In this document: one piece after another, positions 54,118 through 62,387 of the stretch
Numbering within the stretch: the stretch's first letter is position 1
Layout of the letters: each line of letters begins with the position of its first letter
Assembly (NCBI RefSeq): GCF_042678305.1
Contig: NZ_JBHUDT010000003.1
Source of the DNA: Gelatiniphilus marinus
GTDB lineage: Bacteria; Bacteroidota; Bacteroidia; Flavobacteriales; Flavobacteriaceae
Reading direction: 5' to 3' (one strand)
DNA: 64,000 nucleotides
Notes under the pieces: model-generated
Databases searched by the model: none
The model's input: the letters and a program-made list of their open reading frames with translations, nothing else
What the model was told of the DNA's origin: nothing
Made by a program: the position numbers and the translations under genes

Positions 54118-54983
54118 ACTTTGCTTTTTTGTGATAAGAAATATTCTAATTGTTGGTATTCAATATCTGAAAAATCCAAAGAATAACAAATATGCTTAAG
54201 CGATTCTGGGATTTGTCTTTCTTTAAAAACTTCCGGATTAGAAATGTTCCTATATTTTAATTTTTGTACAACTAATTTTTGAAATTCTAAAATATCTATT
54301 TTTTTTGACATCTTAAGACATTCTCTAAAAATTTGGGTATTAGGAACATCAGGCACAAATTTAAAATAAGATCTCATCAAACTAATGTATTCATCTTTTC
54401 GTAATGTCTTGAAAAGAGCATCGTGCTTGAAAGTAAAGGTGTTTTTTTTAGCTTCTTTTACAGTTTTTAGTGCATTTCGTTGAGTTAACTCAATTATACC
54501 AATATTAGAATTATAATATTTCATTAATAGGTTTGGTATATGCTTTGAGCTTGTAACTATATAGATTTTATCTGCAAATTTTTCGTAATCAGATAACTGT
54601 TTATCTAACTTTTCCAGACCATCAAGTTCAGTTTTGATTTCATATATACGAGCTTCACCGTTTAAAAGAACAAAGTCAGCAATTGAATTACCTATTTTAA
54701 ATTCATTTAATGCTATAGTGCTTTTCAAACTATATTTTCTCAATAAAAGCTTATTGATAAGAATGTTCTTATAAACATACTCATTTTTATAATTGCGAAG
54801 TAAGGATTTGTAAATTTGATTTAAAACCTGAAGATTAGTAGTACTCTCTTTGACTTTTGTATATCTATCGACACGATAAAATGTATCAAAATAATCTTCG
54901 TCTCTCACTATTTTTTTAAAATTAGCGGTAGAAAAAATTTGAGCTAAACTCCTAATTTGATTTAAATCTTTTGTTATCTCCAT
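54078..54983 (-). CDS. sce7726-family protein with PD-(D/E)XK-like nuclease core
   Basis: 301 residues. The core reads E94 ... IADFVLLNGEARIYEIKTELD with D103, E115-x-K117, then a helix KQLSDYEKFADKIYIVTS, matching the PD-(D/E)XK nuclease arrangement. The N-terminal 85 residues and the C-terminal 130 are helical and of unknown role. First gene of the putative operon sce7726-sce7725-RES-DUF4238. A -7-like TAGATTTG (54999-54992) lies directly before the start, without a proper -33 box. Confidence 0.85.
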   Translation of the reverse strand: MEITKDLNQIRSLAQIFSTANFKKIVRDEDYFDTFYRVDRYTKVKESTTNLQVLNQIYKSLLRNYKNEYVYKNILINKLLLRKYSLKSTIALNEFKIGNSIADFVLLNGEARIYEIKTELDGLEKLDKQLSDYEKFADKIYIVTSSKHIPNLLMKYYNSNIGIIELTQRNALKTVKEAKKNTFTFKHDALFKTLRKDEYISLMRSYFKFVPDVPNTQIFRECLKMSKKIDILEFQKLVVQKLKYRNISNPEVFKERQIPESLKHICYSLDFSDIEYQQLEYFLSQKSKVCISHMSEVNNLS

Positions 54984-55066
54984 ATATTTTACAAATCTAC
55001 AAAATTCATATAGAAGTCGTAATTCTAACGACTTTTAGGTTTTTTTATTGGGTATGCGACTTTGTA

Positions 55067-55750
55067 TCAGGTTCTTTTGTCTTTACTTTCCTTATCAAAA
55101 GCAATCAAATTGAATAGTTGTCGCATTCTGGAACGTACTCTGTTCCCGTAACGTTCTTCCAATTCTTGGGCGTTTAAGTTTGTAGTTGCGTGGGTTTTGA
55201 CCCCTCGACTGCGCTCGGGGTGACAGGTTCTTACAAACAAATCGTAACGAGATAAAAGGATTTCGCCCATAACATTACAGTCTTTACCAAAATGTCTTCC
55301 AGTTGTTTCTACTCCTAAATCATCAAAGCAATAGAAATTACTACTTCCATATTCTTGAATGGTTTTGTAGCCAATATTGTTGAAAGCAAACGTGATGTTT
55401 CTTGCTGGAATTAGTTCGTAGGATTTTTGGTGCGGTACAATGTGCCTCAAAAGTTTCATTAAACTGGTTTTACCACAACCAACAGGACCCGATAATAAAA
55501 TCCCTTTGTTGGGGTCTATATTTAATTTTGCACAGGCTTCAAAATCACGAATGAAATAAATGCATAGTTTATAAAGCACAACTTCATCTTCTTCATAAAT
55601 CTTGAAGTTTTTGCCAAATAACAACTTTCCTTTTGCATCGAGGTAAATGAGTATGCTTTTGAAATCATACTGAATACAATTGTCTTTTAACTCGCCAAGT
55701 TTGTATTGGACTCCTTTTTCGATGATTATGTGAGGTTGATTTGTGTTCAT
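55067..55750 (-). CDS. DnaC/IstB-like AAA+ ATPase carrying an in-frame REP insertion
   Basis: 227 residues. Walker A GPVGCGKT (88-95), Walker B FYCFDDLG (139-146) and sensor-1 THATTNLNA. Just before sensor 1, residues 176-185 read CHPERSRGVK, the peptide produced when the Bacteroidota interspersed repeat (GTCACCCCGAGCGCAGTCGAGG family) sits in frame. ATPases of this kind occur in mobile elements beside a replication-type helix-turn-helix protein, as here, and may act as helicase loaders. The insert lies in a loop, so the protein may remain functional. Confidence 0.8.
   Translation of the reverse strand: MNTNQPHIIIEKGVQYKLGELKDNCIQYDFKSILIYLDAKGKLLFGKNFKIYEEDEVVLYKLCIYFIRDFEACAKLNIDPNKGILLSGPVGCGKTSLMKLLRHIVPHQKSYELIPARNITFAFNNIGYKTIQEYGSSNFYCFDDLGVETTGRHFGKDCNVMGEILLSRYDLFVRTCHPERSRGVKTHATTNLNAQELEERYGNRVRSRMRQLFNLIAFDKESKDKRT
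55196..55225. repeat. REP-type interspersed repeat inside the ATPase gene
   Basis: CCCCTCGACTGCGCTCGGGG is the core, with TGACAGG following. A close relative (CTTTCGACTGCGCTCAAGGTGACAG, core 'CGACTGCGCTC') lies near 56451-56475. The ends are complementary (ACCCC/GGGGT). Confidence 0.75.
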
Positions 55751-55828
55751 ACTTGTATTTATGAGATTGCTTCACTTTGTTCGTAATGACGATGAGATCC
55801 TGAAACAAGTTCAGGATGACACAATGTG
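55751..55828. repeat. REP-type repeats between ATPase and replication-type gene
   Basis: Two units: GAGATTGCTTCACTTTG followed by TTCGTAATGAC (about 55761-55789), and ATCCTGAAACAAGTTCAGGAT with 8-bp perfect arms (about 55797-55817). Both resemble interspersed hairpin repeats common in Bacteroidota genomes. Confidence 0.65.
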
Positions 55829-56365
55829 TCAAAGAGGTTCGTTGTAGTTTTTATTTTTAGTTGTCTTAAGGTTGTCCATATTTGGGACACTACTATTTTG
55901 TTTTAAATCATTTTCAGAATCGTTAAAATCTAATTTTTTTAAATTTTTCTGTTTATTACTGTTTATGTTTTCTATAGTTTGTATATGTTTATATATAGGT
56001 ACCAGTGCTTGTCCAGTACTTGTCTCGATTTGAGTAGAGTTGTGTCCCACTACTTGTCCAGTACTTGTCCCAAATTTGAGCATCTTAATTTTGCTCCCTC
56101 TATACGGATTGTGAGATGGGAAATACACGATATATTTCCAATGGTTTAATTCCTTGATGCATCTGTGATAGGTAGATTTTGAACCTATTTTAGATAATTG
56201 CATAACCTCATCACGGTTTATAAAGAACTCTTCTAAAAATCGGTTTAAATTCCATAACTGAAATAAGGCTATGTATAGGCTTATGTGGGTTGGGTTTAAT
56301 CGACTGTCTTTAGAAAATTGACTGAAAACTGCGTTGAGATGTTTGATGTAATTTATTTCTTGCAT
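55829..56365 (-). CDS. Replication-type helix-turn-helix protein of a mobile element
   Basis: 178 residues from ATG at 56365. An upstream ATG at 56404 would add 13 residues encoded by a repeat hairpin and is less likely. NPTHISLYIALFQLWNLN and NRDEVMQLSKIGSKSTYHRCIKELNHW (core 'MQLSKIGSKSTYHRCI') form a winged-helix-like DNA-binding domain as in DnaD/replication initiator proteins. The C-terminal 70 residues are Asn/Lys-rich and disordered. It is the usual neighbour of the DnaC-like ATPase in Bacteroidota integrative elements. Confidence 0.7.
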   Translation of the reverse strand: MQEINYIKHLNAVFSQFSKDSRLNPTHISLYIALFQLWNLNRFLEEFFINRDEVMQLSKIGSKSTYHRCIKELNHWKYIVYFPSHNPYRGSKIKMLKFGTSTGQVVGHNSTQIETSTGQALVPIYKHIQTIENINSNKQKNLKKLDFNDSENDLKQNSSVPNMDNLKTTKNKNYNEPL

Positions 56366-56512
56366 AAGTTGACTTCTCGATACAATTTTGTGAAACAAAA
56401 TCACTCGAAGTGACGTTACCTTTCATTTTTATGAGATACTGAAACAACCTTTCGACTGCGCTCAAGGTGACAGTTTAAGTTAGCATTAATGAGATTCCCG
56501 CCTTTGCGGGAA
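56366..56512. repeat. REP-type repeat cluster
   Basis: Three units: a hairpin of TTCTCGATACAATTTTG with CAAAATCACTCGAAGTGA-type arms (about 56373-56414), CTTTCGACTGCGCTCAAGG (about 56450-56468), and ATTCCCGC-CTTT-GCGGGAAT (56494-56513), which also abuts the excisionase-like gene stop and could serve as its terminator. Confidence 0.65.
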
Positions 56513-56791
56513 TTAAAACTTATTATGAATGCGGTTTTCTTCCATTACTTTAAGGATTTCTTCGTAGTCGTAATAGATGACTCCACCGACTTTTGTGTAT
56601 GGTAATGTACCATTTATGCGAAGATTTTGTAATGTTCCTGGTGAGATACTTAAAAGGTCTCTTACTTCTGGTGATTTGAGCCATTTTTTAGGTGCAAAAC
56701 CTGATTGGTGGTTAATGATTGCTTTAATATCTTCCAGTAATTCTTCTTTAAACTCTCGAAGATCTTCGGTAGTGATAATTGTTGCTGCCAT
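56513..56791 (-). CDS. Excisionase-like helix-turn-helix protein
   Basis: 92 residues. KSPEVRDLLSISPGTLQNLR is a MerR/excisionase-type helix-turn-helix (about 39-58), followed by the wing INGTLPYTKVGGVIYYDYEEI. An N-terminal coiled helix (ITTEDLREFKEELLEDIKAI) precedes it. Such proteins accompany RteC and integrase genes in Bacteroidota conjugative elements. No integrase is in the window. Confidence 0.85.
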   Translation of the reverse strand: MAATIITTEDLREFKEELLEDIKAIINHQSGFAPKKWLKSPEVRDLLSISPGTLQNLRINGTLPYTKVGGVIYYDYEEILKVMEENRIHNKF

Positions 56792-56938
56792 AGTAAAGTT
56801 TTTAGTTTAAAATAGCTACCGCTTTGAACATAACATTCGCAGCAGTAGCTATTAATGTGATTTGACTTTCGTTTGGCAAATATGAAGTAGATTAGTTAAG
56901 TTTATTCACAACGGGGATTGTGTTGTGAACGATTTTAC

Positions 56939-57787
56939 CTAAATCCCTTCATCAGTATCTTCCATTCGTTTTAGCAATCCTTTATTTAATGTGGTAAGAA
57001 ATTTTGCTCTATCGGCTTTCCGAGTCCTAATTTCAAGGAATGTACGACGGTATTGCCCTAAATCTATTTCAAAAATATGTTCAAAATATTCTGCAATATC
57101 TTTTAAATCAGCAGCACCATTATTAAAGACACCTTCTGTGTGTAATGCATAAACCAGCTCAATTAAGGCTACTTTTGGGCTTGTCCAAATCATTTTCAAG
57201 TTCGGTTTGCGTTGTGATTTTTCGCCATTGTCTTTATTACCAATTAATACTAAATTATTTTCTAAATACAATTGAATTAAATCGTTGGCTAGTATCTTAG
57301 CTACTTTATAATCATGTGAGGTTGAAAAGTTTGTATCTGCTTCAAAGTAGTAGCTAGATAACGACATTTTAATGTCGAACTTGCTACGTAAAAAGTATTT
57401 ATGATCTAGGTAAGTACTACCTGAACGGTAGTATTTATAAAACTCCAATTCGTTATCAAAAAATGCTTTTAGTTTAACCAATTCATTGTTATAATACTTT
57501 TTTACAATTCTGTTTCCTCCATTAGGTCTTTTCATTTCGATTTTGAAAATTGTGTTATAGTATATTAGTTTAGAAGTGAATTGAGGTTTAATTTCTTTAA
57601 AGAATTTTATCTCTTCTGCATCTGTTTTAAACTTTGTTTTTAACAAAACGCCTCTTAATGAGTCTATAGTTTTTAGAATGATTTCTATTGCTTTTTCACA
57701 TCGAGTAGATTGATTATCGATTTCTAAATCTATGAAGTTTAATTGATCATTAAGATTAGTTAGTAGGTTATTTATTTTTGAACTCAA
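56939..57787 (-). CDS. RteC-domain protein
   Basis: 282 residues. EIKFFKEIKPQFTSKLIYYNTIF, FDNELEFYKYYRSGSTYLD (core), and the C-terminal KMIWTSPKVALIELVYALHTEGVFNNG (core 'ALIELVYALHTEGVFN') are typical of RteC, the regulator that switches on excision of CTnDOT-type conjugative elements in Bacteroides. Its start overlaps the TetR stop by four bases (ATGA), so it is translationally coupled to that gene, an unusual partner. Confidence 0.88.
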   Translation of the reverse strand: MSSKINNLLTNLNDQLNFIDLEIDNQSTRCEKAIEIILKTIDSLRGVLLKTKFKTDAEEIKFFKEIKPQFTSKLIYYNTIFKIEMKRPNGGNRIVKKYYNNELVKLKAFFDNELEFYKYYRSGSTYLDHKYFLRSKFDIKMSLSSYYFEADTNFSTSHDYKVAKILANDLIQLYLENNLVLIGNKDNGEKSQRKPNLKMIWTSPKVALIELVYALHTEGVFNNGAADLKDIAEYFEHIFEIDLGQYRRTFLEIRTRKADRAKFLTTLNKGLLKRMEDTDEGI

Positions 57788-58398
57788 ATAGTTTTATTTT
57801 TATTAAACTCATTTAACATTTCTAATCCTTTTACCGACACCAACCTATGTAAAAACAATGAGTTTAAAAACTTAAGCGTATTTTGCTTTGTTCCTGGATT
57901 GTAGAAAAAACCATCCAAAAAAATGATTTTAGAAATATCATTAAAAGATTCACAAATTTCTTCTGTGTTTATATCCATTTTATAATACCCTTCTTGTTTA
58001 CCCTTAATGATATTTTCTCTAAGAAAAGGTATTACTATAATATTTTTGTGTTTAACAACTTCTAAGAAAATTGTTGGATAGTATTTTTTTAATTCTTTGC
58101 CAAATGAAGCAGATATGTTAAAAGAAAGTTCATTTATATAATCAAAAAAAAGTATTAATTCTTGTAATGCATTTTTGCTTATTTGTTTGTTTTCAAAAAT
58201 TTCTTTTTTCAGCTCTTTTATTTGTAATTCTATAACTTGATGTAATAAATCGTCTTTATTTTCAAAATATTTATAAATTGTTTTTTTAGACACACCGCAT
58301 TTTTTTGCAATATCATCCATTGTAATATGCTGGATTCCATAATTAAAAAACATATTGGCAGACTGTTCTAAAATCATTTTTTTTCTTTTAAAAGCCAT
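57784..58398 (-). CDS. TetR-family transcriptional regulator
   Basis: 204 residues. N-terminal helix-turn-helix with HITMDDIAKKCGVSKKTIYKYFENKDDLL (core 'IAKKCGVSKKTIYKYF') at about 25-53; a helical ligand-binding domain follows. Ligand unknown. It is 14 bases after the acyltransferase gene and overlaps rteC, so all three may be one transcript. Confidence 0.92.
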   Translation of the reverse strand: MAFKRKKMILEQSANMFFNYGIQHITMDDIAKKCGVSKKTIYKYFENKDDLLHQVIELQIKELKKEIFENKQISKNALQELILFFDYINELSFNISASFGKELKKYYPTIFLEVVKHKNIIVIPFLRENIIKGKQEGYYKMDINTEEICESFNDISKIIFLDGFFYNPGTKQNTLKFLNSLFLHRLVSVKGLEMLNEFNKNKTI

Positions 58399-58412
58399 AC
58401 TCTATTTTTTTG

Positions 58413-59294
58413 TTATGATAAATTTCCAATCCATCGTCTTTTATATTCATCTTTATATTTTCGTTTCCAACGTCTATGACTCCAGAGGTAGTTTTCGGGG
58501 TTTTTATTTATTGATTCTTCTAATTTTTTGGCATAGAATTGTGTAATTAATCCAACTTGATATTGTTCTGAAAAATTAAAAAGAGGTGTTATAACAAATT
58601 TGTAATAACCTCTATCTAAACGAATAATGTTTGCAAAAAAAGAAGTGGTTTTGTTTGATGCCGTATAAAGTTCAGCTCCGCTTAAAAAGGCTGTTTTTTG
58701 GTTTAAAAAATTTGTCCAATAACTTTTTATTGAAATTTTTGGGGTTTGGTCTGCAACTAAAACTAATACATGTGGATTGTCCTTGAATTTTTCAATCTCT
58801 CGTTTTAATGTTTTTGATGAAACCAATTTTGAACCAAATCGGCTCCTCATTTTCTTCATTAAGCTATTAAATTTTTTATTTTTTATAGGTTTATAGGCAA
58901 CTATAACATTGTCTTCTAATACACTTGAAATATGCAAATTCGCCCATTCCCAATTAAACTGATGTCCTAAATAAATATGGCAATTTTTATTTTGAGATTT
59001 TATGTTTATTAATTCAGAGTAATCTACAGAGATCCTGCTATGCAATTCTTCTTTTGATATCGACAATAGTTTTAATGTTTCTATAAAATTATCGCAGAAA
59101 TTTCTGTAAAATTTTTTCTCAATAATTAGCCTTTCTTTTTTGTTTAGAGTGGTAAATGAATGCTTAATGTTTTCTGATACTGTTTTTCTACGGTATTTCA
59201 CAACATGATACAACAAATAATAACAGGCATCAGATATCAAATACAATAGTCTTAACGGAAGAAGTGAAAATATATATGATATTTTGTAAAGCAT
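58413..59294 (-). CDS. LpxL/HtrB-like lipid A acyltransferase
   Basis: 293 residues. One N-terminal hydrophobic region (about 5-30), then the catalytic H111-x4-E116 in GHQFNWEWAN and VLVADQTPK near residue 180, as in lauroyl/myristoyl acyltransferases acting on lipid A or related lipids at the inner membrane. NPENYLWSHRRWKRKYK at the end is a further family marker. It reads toward tetR. Confidence 0.88.
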   Translation of the reverse strand: MLYKISYIFSLLPLRLLYLISDACYYLLYHVVKYRRKTVSENIKHSFTTLNKKERLIIEKKFYRNFCDNFIETLKLLSISKEELHSRISVDYSELINIKSQNKNCHIYLGHQFNWEWANLHISSVLEDNVIVAYKPIKNKKFNSLMKKMRSRFGSKLVSSKTLKREIEKFKDNPHVLVLVADQTPKISIKSYWTNFLNQKTAFLSGAELYTASNKTTSFFANIIRLDRGYYKFVITPLFNFSEQYQVGLITQFYAKKLEESINKNPENYLWSHRRWKRKYKDEYKRRWIGNLS

Positions 59295-59442
59295 ATAGTA
59301 GAGTGTAATTTAAAGGTGTTTAATATTTAAGAAGTATATTTTGCAACTAAAACCCTTGTTATTAAAATGTTATAAAATGATATTTTTACTATTTTTCTTC
59401 ATATTTAAAATTTTTAAAGAATTTGTCTTGCTTGCATATAAA

Positions 59443-60678
59443 TCATAACCAATGGATAATAAAATGAGAGGCTATTGCTGCTACCAAACCTATTAGAAAT
59501 GAATACAGAGATATTCTAATTAGCTTGTTTTTTACTTGCAAGATTTGACCTTGATAGTAGAAATCTTTGATCATTGATGTGTACAAATAATCTTTATCTT
59601 GTAAGAGCTGTAAAAAAGCCCATTCAAAATCACGATAATGCATGTTATGAAAGTTTCCGAAATAGAGTAAGTTTCCTTTTTTACTTCTTATATCTTCTTC
59701 GGTAAAGTTTCCTTGTGTTTTATTAGGTGTTATAGAAATAATAGCAAATGCTATGGATATTAAATTAGTTACCGCAAAAATGATTGAAGGAATATTTAAA
59801 ACTACTTCATTAGAAGATTTACCTATAATACCTCCTAATATTAGAGATAGTATAATTGAGTTTATCGTAATCATTATACGTGCTTTTCCATCTACCATCT
59901 TATTTAAGGTGTAATGGTTTCTTGAGGTATTTCTGAATAAAGTTTGAATGCCTCTATCATCTCTACCCTTAATTTTACCTATATCTTTTTTTAACTTTTT
60001 AATTTCTTGATCACTAATTTTTAACTCTTTTTGTAAAATTAAATTTGTATGATTTTTGTGATCCTTTCTTTCTTTTCTTAAAGATTTGTAAAGCTTATCT
60101 ATTGATGGCTGTACATGGGTTTGACCAAAATGGGTAGTTATTCTATAAGCATCTAAAATACCTATAAGCGTATCGTACCAATTGCTTTTAGATAGTTTAA
60201 AATCTTTTAAAATCATCTGCTCATACATTTTTTTTAACCTATCTCTTCCTTGATTGCCAGCAAAATCCATGATGTTAGCATCTGAAATGATTTTAGACTC
60301 TAATAATTTTGTTTCATTAAAAGGAAATGATTCTATAATAATTGTCTTTACTCTATTTACAGTTTCACTATTTAATTTGAATTTTAATCTAAGACTATCT
60401 AATATTTCATTTATTGATGTTTCGCTGTCCTTAAAATTTAATGTATTAGCTTTTGTAGTGGCTTGTTCTATGTTTAACACATAATTAGCTAGGTATAAAC
60501 AATCTATATCAATATTTTCAATTTTATCCTCTTTAATTATTGTGTTGATATTTTTTTCAATCCTATACACTCTACTAATTGTAGTGTATAAATTTTTATC
60601 AGATTCTTTATCTATAATTTCAAAAGTATAATCCTTAATGTTATTTACTATTTGAGATATGTTGGTATTTACTTTCAT
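59443..60678 (-). CDS. Pycsar-effector-like membrane protein with degenerate HD-like domain
   Basis: 411 residues. The C-terminal part has the PycTM (formerly DUF5706) plan: coiled region (about 200-260), DGKARIMITINSIILSLI helix (267-286), a second helix (295-316), conserved GNLLYFGNFHNMHYRDFEWAF, and a third helix (387-408). In Pycsar defence such effectors disrupt the membrane after binding cyclic UMP or CMP. The N-terminal part (about 60-200) resembles an HD phosphohydrolase, with ISDANIMD (D133, D138), but lacks the His-Asp pair. No cyclase gene is near. HD-type homologues occur as stand-alone genes in Bacteroidota, so it may not be a defence effector. Confidence 0.75.
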   Translation of the reverse strand: MKVNTNISQIVNNIKDYTFEIIDKESDKNLYTTISRVYRIEKNINTIIKEDKIENIDIDCLYLANYVLNIEQATTKANTLNFKDSETSINEILDSLRLKFKLNSETVNRVKTIIIESFPFNETKLLESKIISDANIMDFAGNQGRDRLKKMYEQMILKDFKLSKSNWYDTLIGILDAYRITTHFGQTHVQPSIDKLYKSLRKERKDHKNHTNLILQKELKISDQEIKKLKKDIGKIKGRDDRGIQTLFRNTSRNHYTLNKMVDGKARIMITINSIILSLILGGIIGKSSNEVVLNIPSIIFAVTNLISIAFAIISITPNKTQGNFTEEDIRSKKGNLLYFGNFHNMHYRDFEWAFLQLLQDKDYLYTSMIKDFYYQGQILQVKNKLIRISLYSFLIGLVAAIASHFIIHWL

Positions 60679-60693
60679 AAGATATATACAATA

Positions 60694-62352
60694 TTAAACC
60701 GATGATTTACCCTTTTTCAACATTGAAATAACTATGTATATCCCTAGAAATAATGAAATTGTAAAACCTAAAAAACCTAGAACAGGTATGTTGTAAATTT
60801 TAGGGGGCATGTCTGCTAATACTAGTATTGCAGAACCAATTGAAAGTGCTGCTAAAATTATTGCTATTACTAGACGATCTACTGTACTTGCAACTAACTC
60901 AATACCTTTTATCTTGTGCGATACTTCTATATCGTTCTCTTTAATTTTGTGAACTAGAGATTGTATTTCATTAGGTAAATCCCCTAGAAGTTCTGAAACA
61001 TTTTGTAGTCTTTTTATACCTTTAAAAAAGTTATATTTTGGGGAAAGTTTTTTTTGGATAACTTCAATAGCATATGGTTCTATTATTTGATAAACATTAA
61101 TATTTGGGTTTAATTTTCTACCAATCCCTTCAATTAATGCAATCCCTTTCATTAAAAGATAAACGTAATCAGGAAACTCTACTTCATTTTGTTTAAATAT
61201 TTCTTTTAATTTTTTTATAATTACGGTTAAATCAATATTATTTAATGAAGACTCATCCACAATTTCAAAAATTTGATAAACATCTCGTTCTAATTGTTTT
61301 TGATTTTTTACAGAATATGATACCGCTATTTTTTTTAGCGTAGATATTAATTTTTTAGCATCCTTATTTATAAGATATTGTAAGAAATCTTCGATATGCT
61401 CGATATCTGAAGGCATTAACCTTCCCATAATACCAAAATCTATAAAAGAAATCTCTCCTTTGTATGTTACAAAAATGTTTCCTGGATGTGGGTCTGCATG
61501 AAAATAACCATTCTTTAATACTTGTTGCATATACATATCAAAGCCTACCATAGCTACTTGATTAGTATCAAACCCTTGATTTTCTAGTGAAGATATGTCC
61601 GTAATCTTAATGCCTTCTATAAATTCTAAACACAGAATATTATTATTAGACAAATGCTTAAATGTTTTATGCACATACAAGTTTTCATCTTCTTGAAAAT
61701 CTTTTCTGAAGCGTTCAATATTATCGAATTCTTGCAAGAATGAAAGTTCTGTATGGATTGATTTTTCAAACGTATGAACAATTTTATATAAATTTATCTT
61801 CTTACTTTCTGCATTATAGTTTTCGAGTATTTTGGCAAGGTCTTTCATTATTAAAAGATCTGCTTCTATTGTTTCTTGAATTTTTTCTCTTTTTATTTTT
61901 AAGACTACTTTTTCTCCTGTTTTTAATTGCGCTTTAAAAACTTGGGATATTGAAGCTGTTGCAAAAGGTTTTTCATCTATAGATTCAAAAAAATCATCTG
62001 GGTTAATTTGTAATTCTTTACCTATTTTTTCTCTTACATTTATAAAATCTTCGCCAGCATTATTTTGAAGTTTTTTTAATTCTGCGGTAAGTTCAGAGGG
62101 TAATAAATCATCTCTATCACTAAATAATTGCCCTAATTTTATATAAGTTGGTCCCAAATCTGAAATAGCCATTCTAATACGTGCATAAACAGAAAGTGAT
62201 TTTATTCTATCTATTTTTTCATTTGCATGAATAAATTTCTTAGGTATTATCTTGTCGATACTACTATGTGAAATAATATCTTCGAATCCATATTTTGAGA
62301 GTACCGAAGCTATTTTAATAGTTCTAGTTATTTTATTAGTATTATTTCCCAT
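60694..62352 (-). CDS. ABC1/UbiB-family atypical protein kinase
   Basis: 552 residues. K72-x-GQ in TYIKLGQLFSDRDDLLP, the Ala-rich loop FATASISQV, catalytic-type GYFHADPHPGNIFV and metal-binding IDFGIMGRL define the family. Two membrane helices sit at the C-terminus (about 490-545). UbiB/COQ8 proteins support quinone lipid synthesis or transport through ATPase activity. It lies 15 bases before the Pycsar-like gene and 35 after the MscS gene, so one transcript is likely. Confidence 0.93.
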   Translation of the reverse strand: MGNNTNKITRTIKIASVLSKYGFEDIISHSSIDKIIPKKFIHANEKIDRIKSLSVYARIRMAISDLGPTYIKLGQLFSDRDDLLPSELTAELKKLQNNAGEDFINVREKIGKELQINPDDFFESIDEKPFATASISQVFKAQLKTGEKVVLKIKREKIQETIEADLLIMKDLAKILENYNAESKKINLYKIVHTFEKSIHTELSFLQEFDNIERFRKDFQEDENLYVHKTFKHLSNNNILCLEFIEGIKITDISSLENQGFDTNQVAMVGFDMYMQQVLKNGYFHADPHPGNIFVTYKGEISFIDFGIMGRLMPSDIEHIEDFLQYLINKDAKKLISTLKKIAVSYSVKNQKQLERDVYQIFEIVDESSLNNIDLTVIIKKLKEIFKQNEVEFPDYVYLLMKGIALIEGIGRKLNPNINVYQIIEPYAIEVIQKKLSPKYNFFKGIKRLQNVSELLGDLPNEIQSLVHKIKENDIEVSHKIKGIELVASTVDRLVIAIILAALSIGSAILVLADMPPKIYNIPVLGFLGFTISLFLGIYIVISMLKKGKSSV

Positions 62353-62387
62353 TATGATTTATATGTTTTGTTTTGCCTATTATAGAT

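Noticed and set aside
55196..56513. CRISPR array
   Set aside because: The short repeats here are imperfect hairpin units of different types with irregular spacing, and no cas genes are present.
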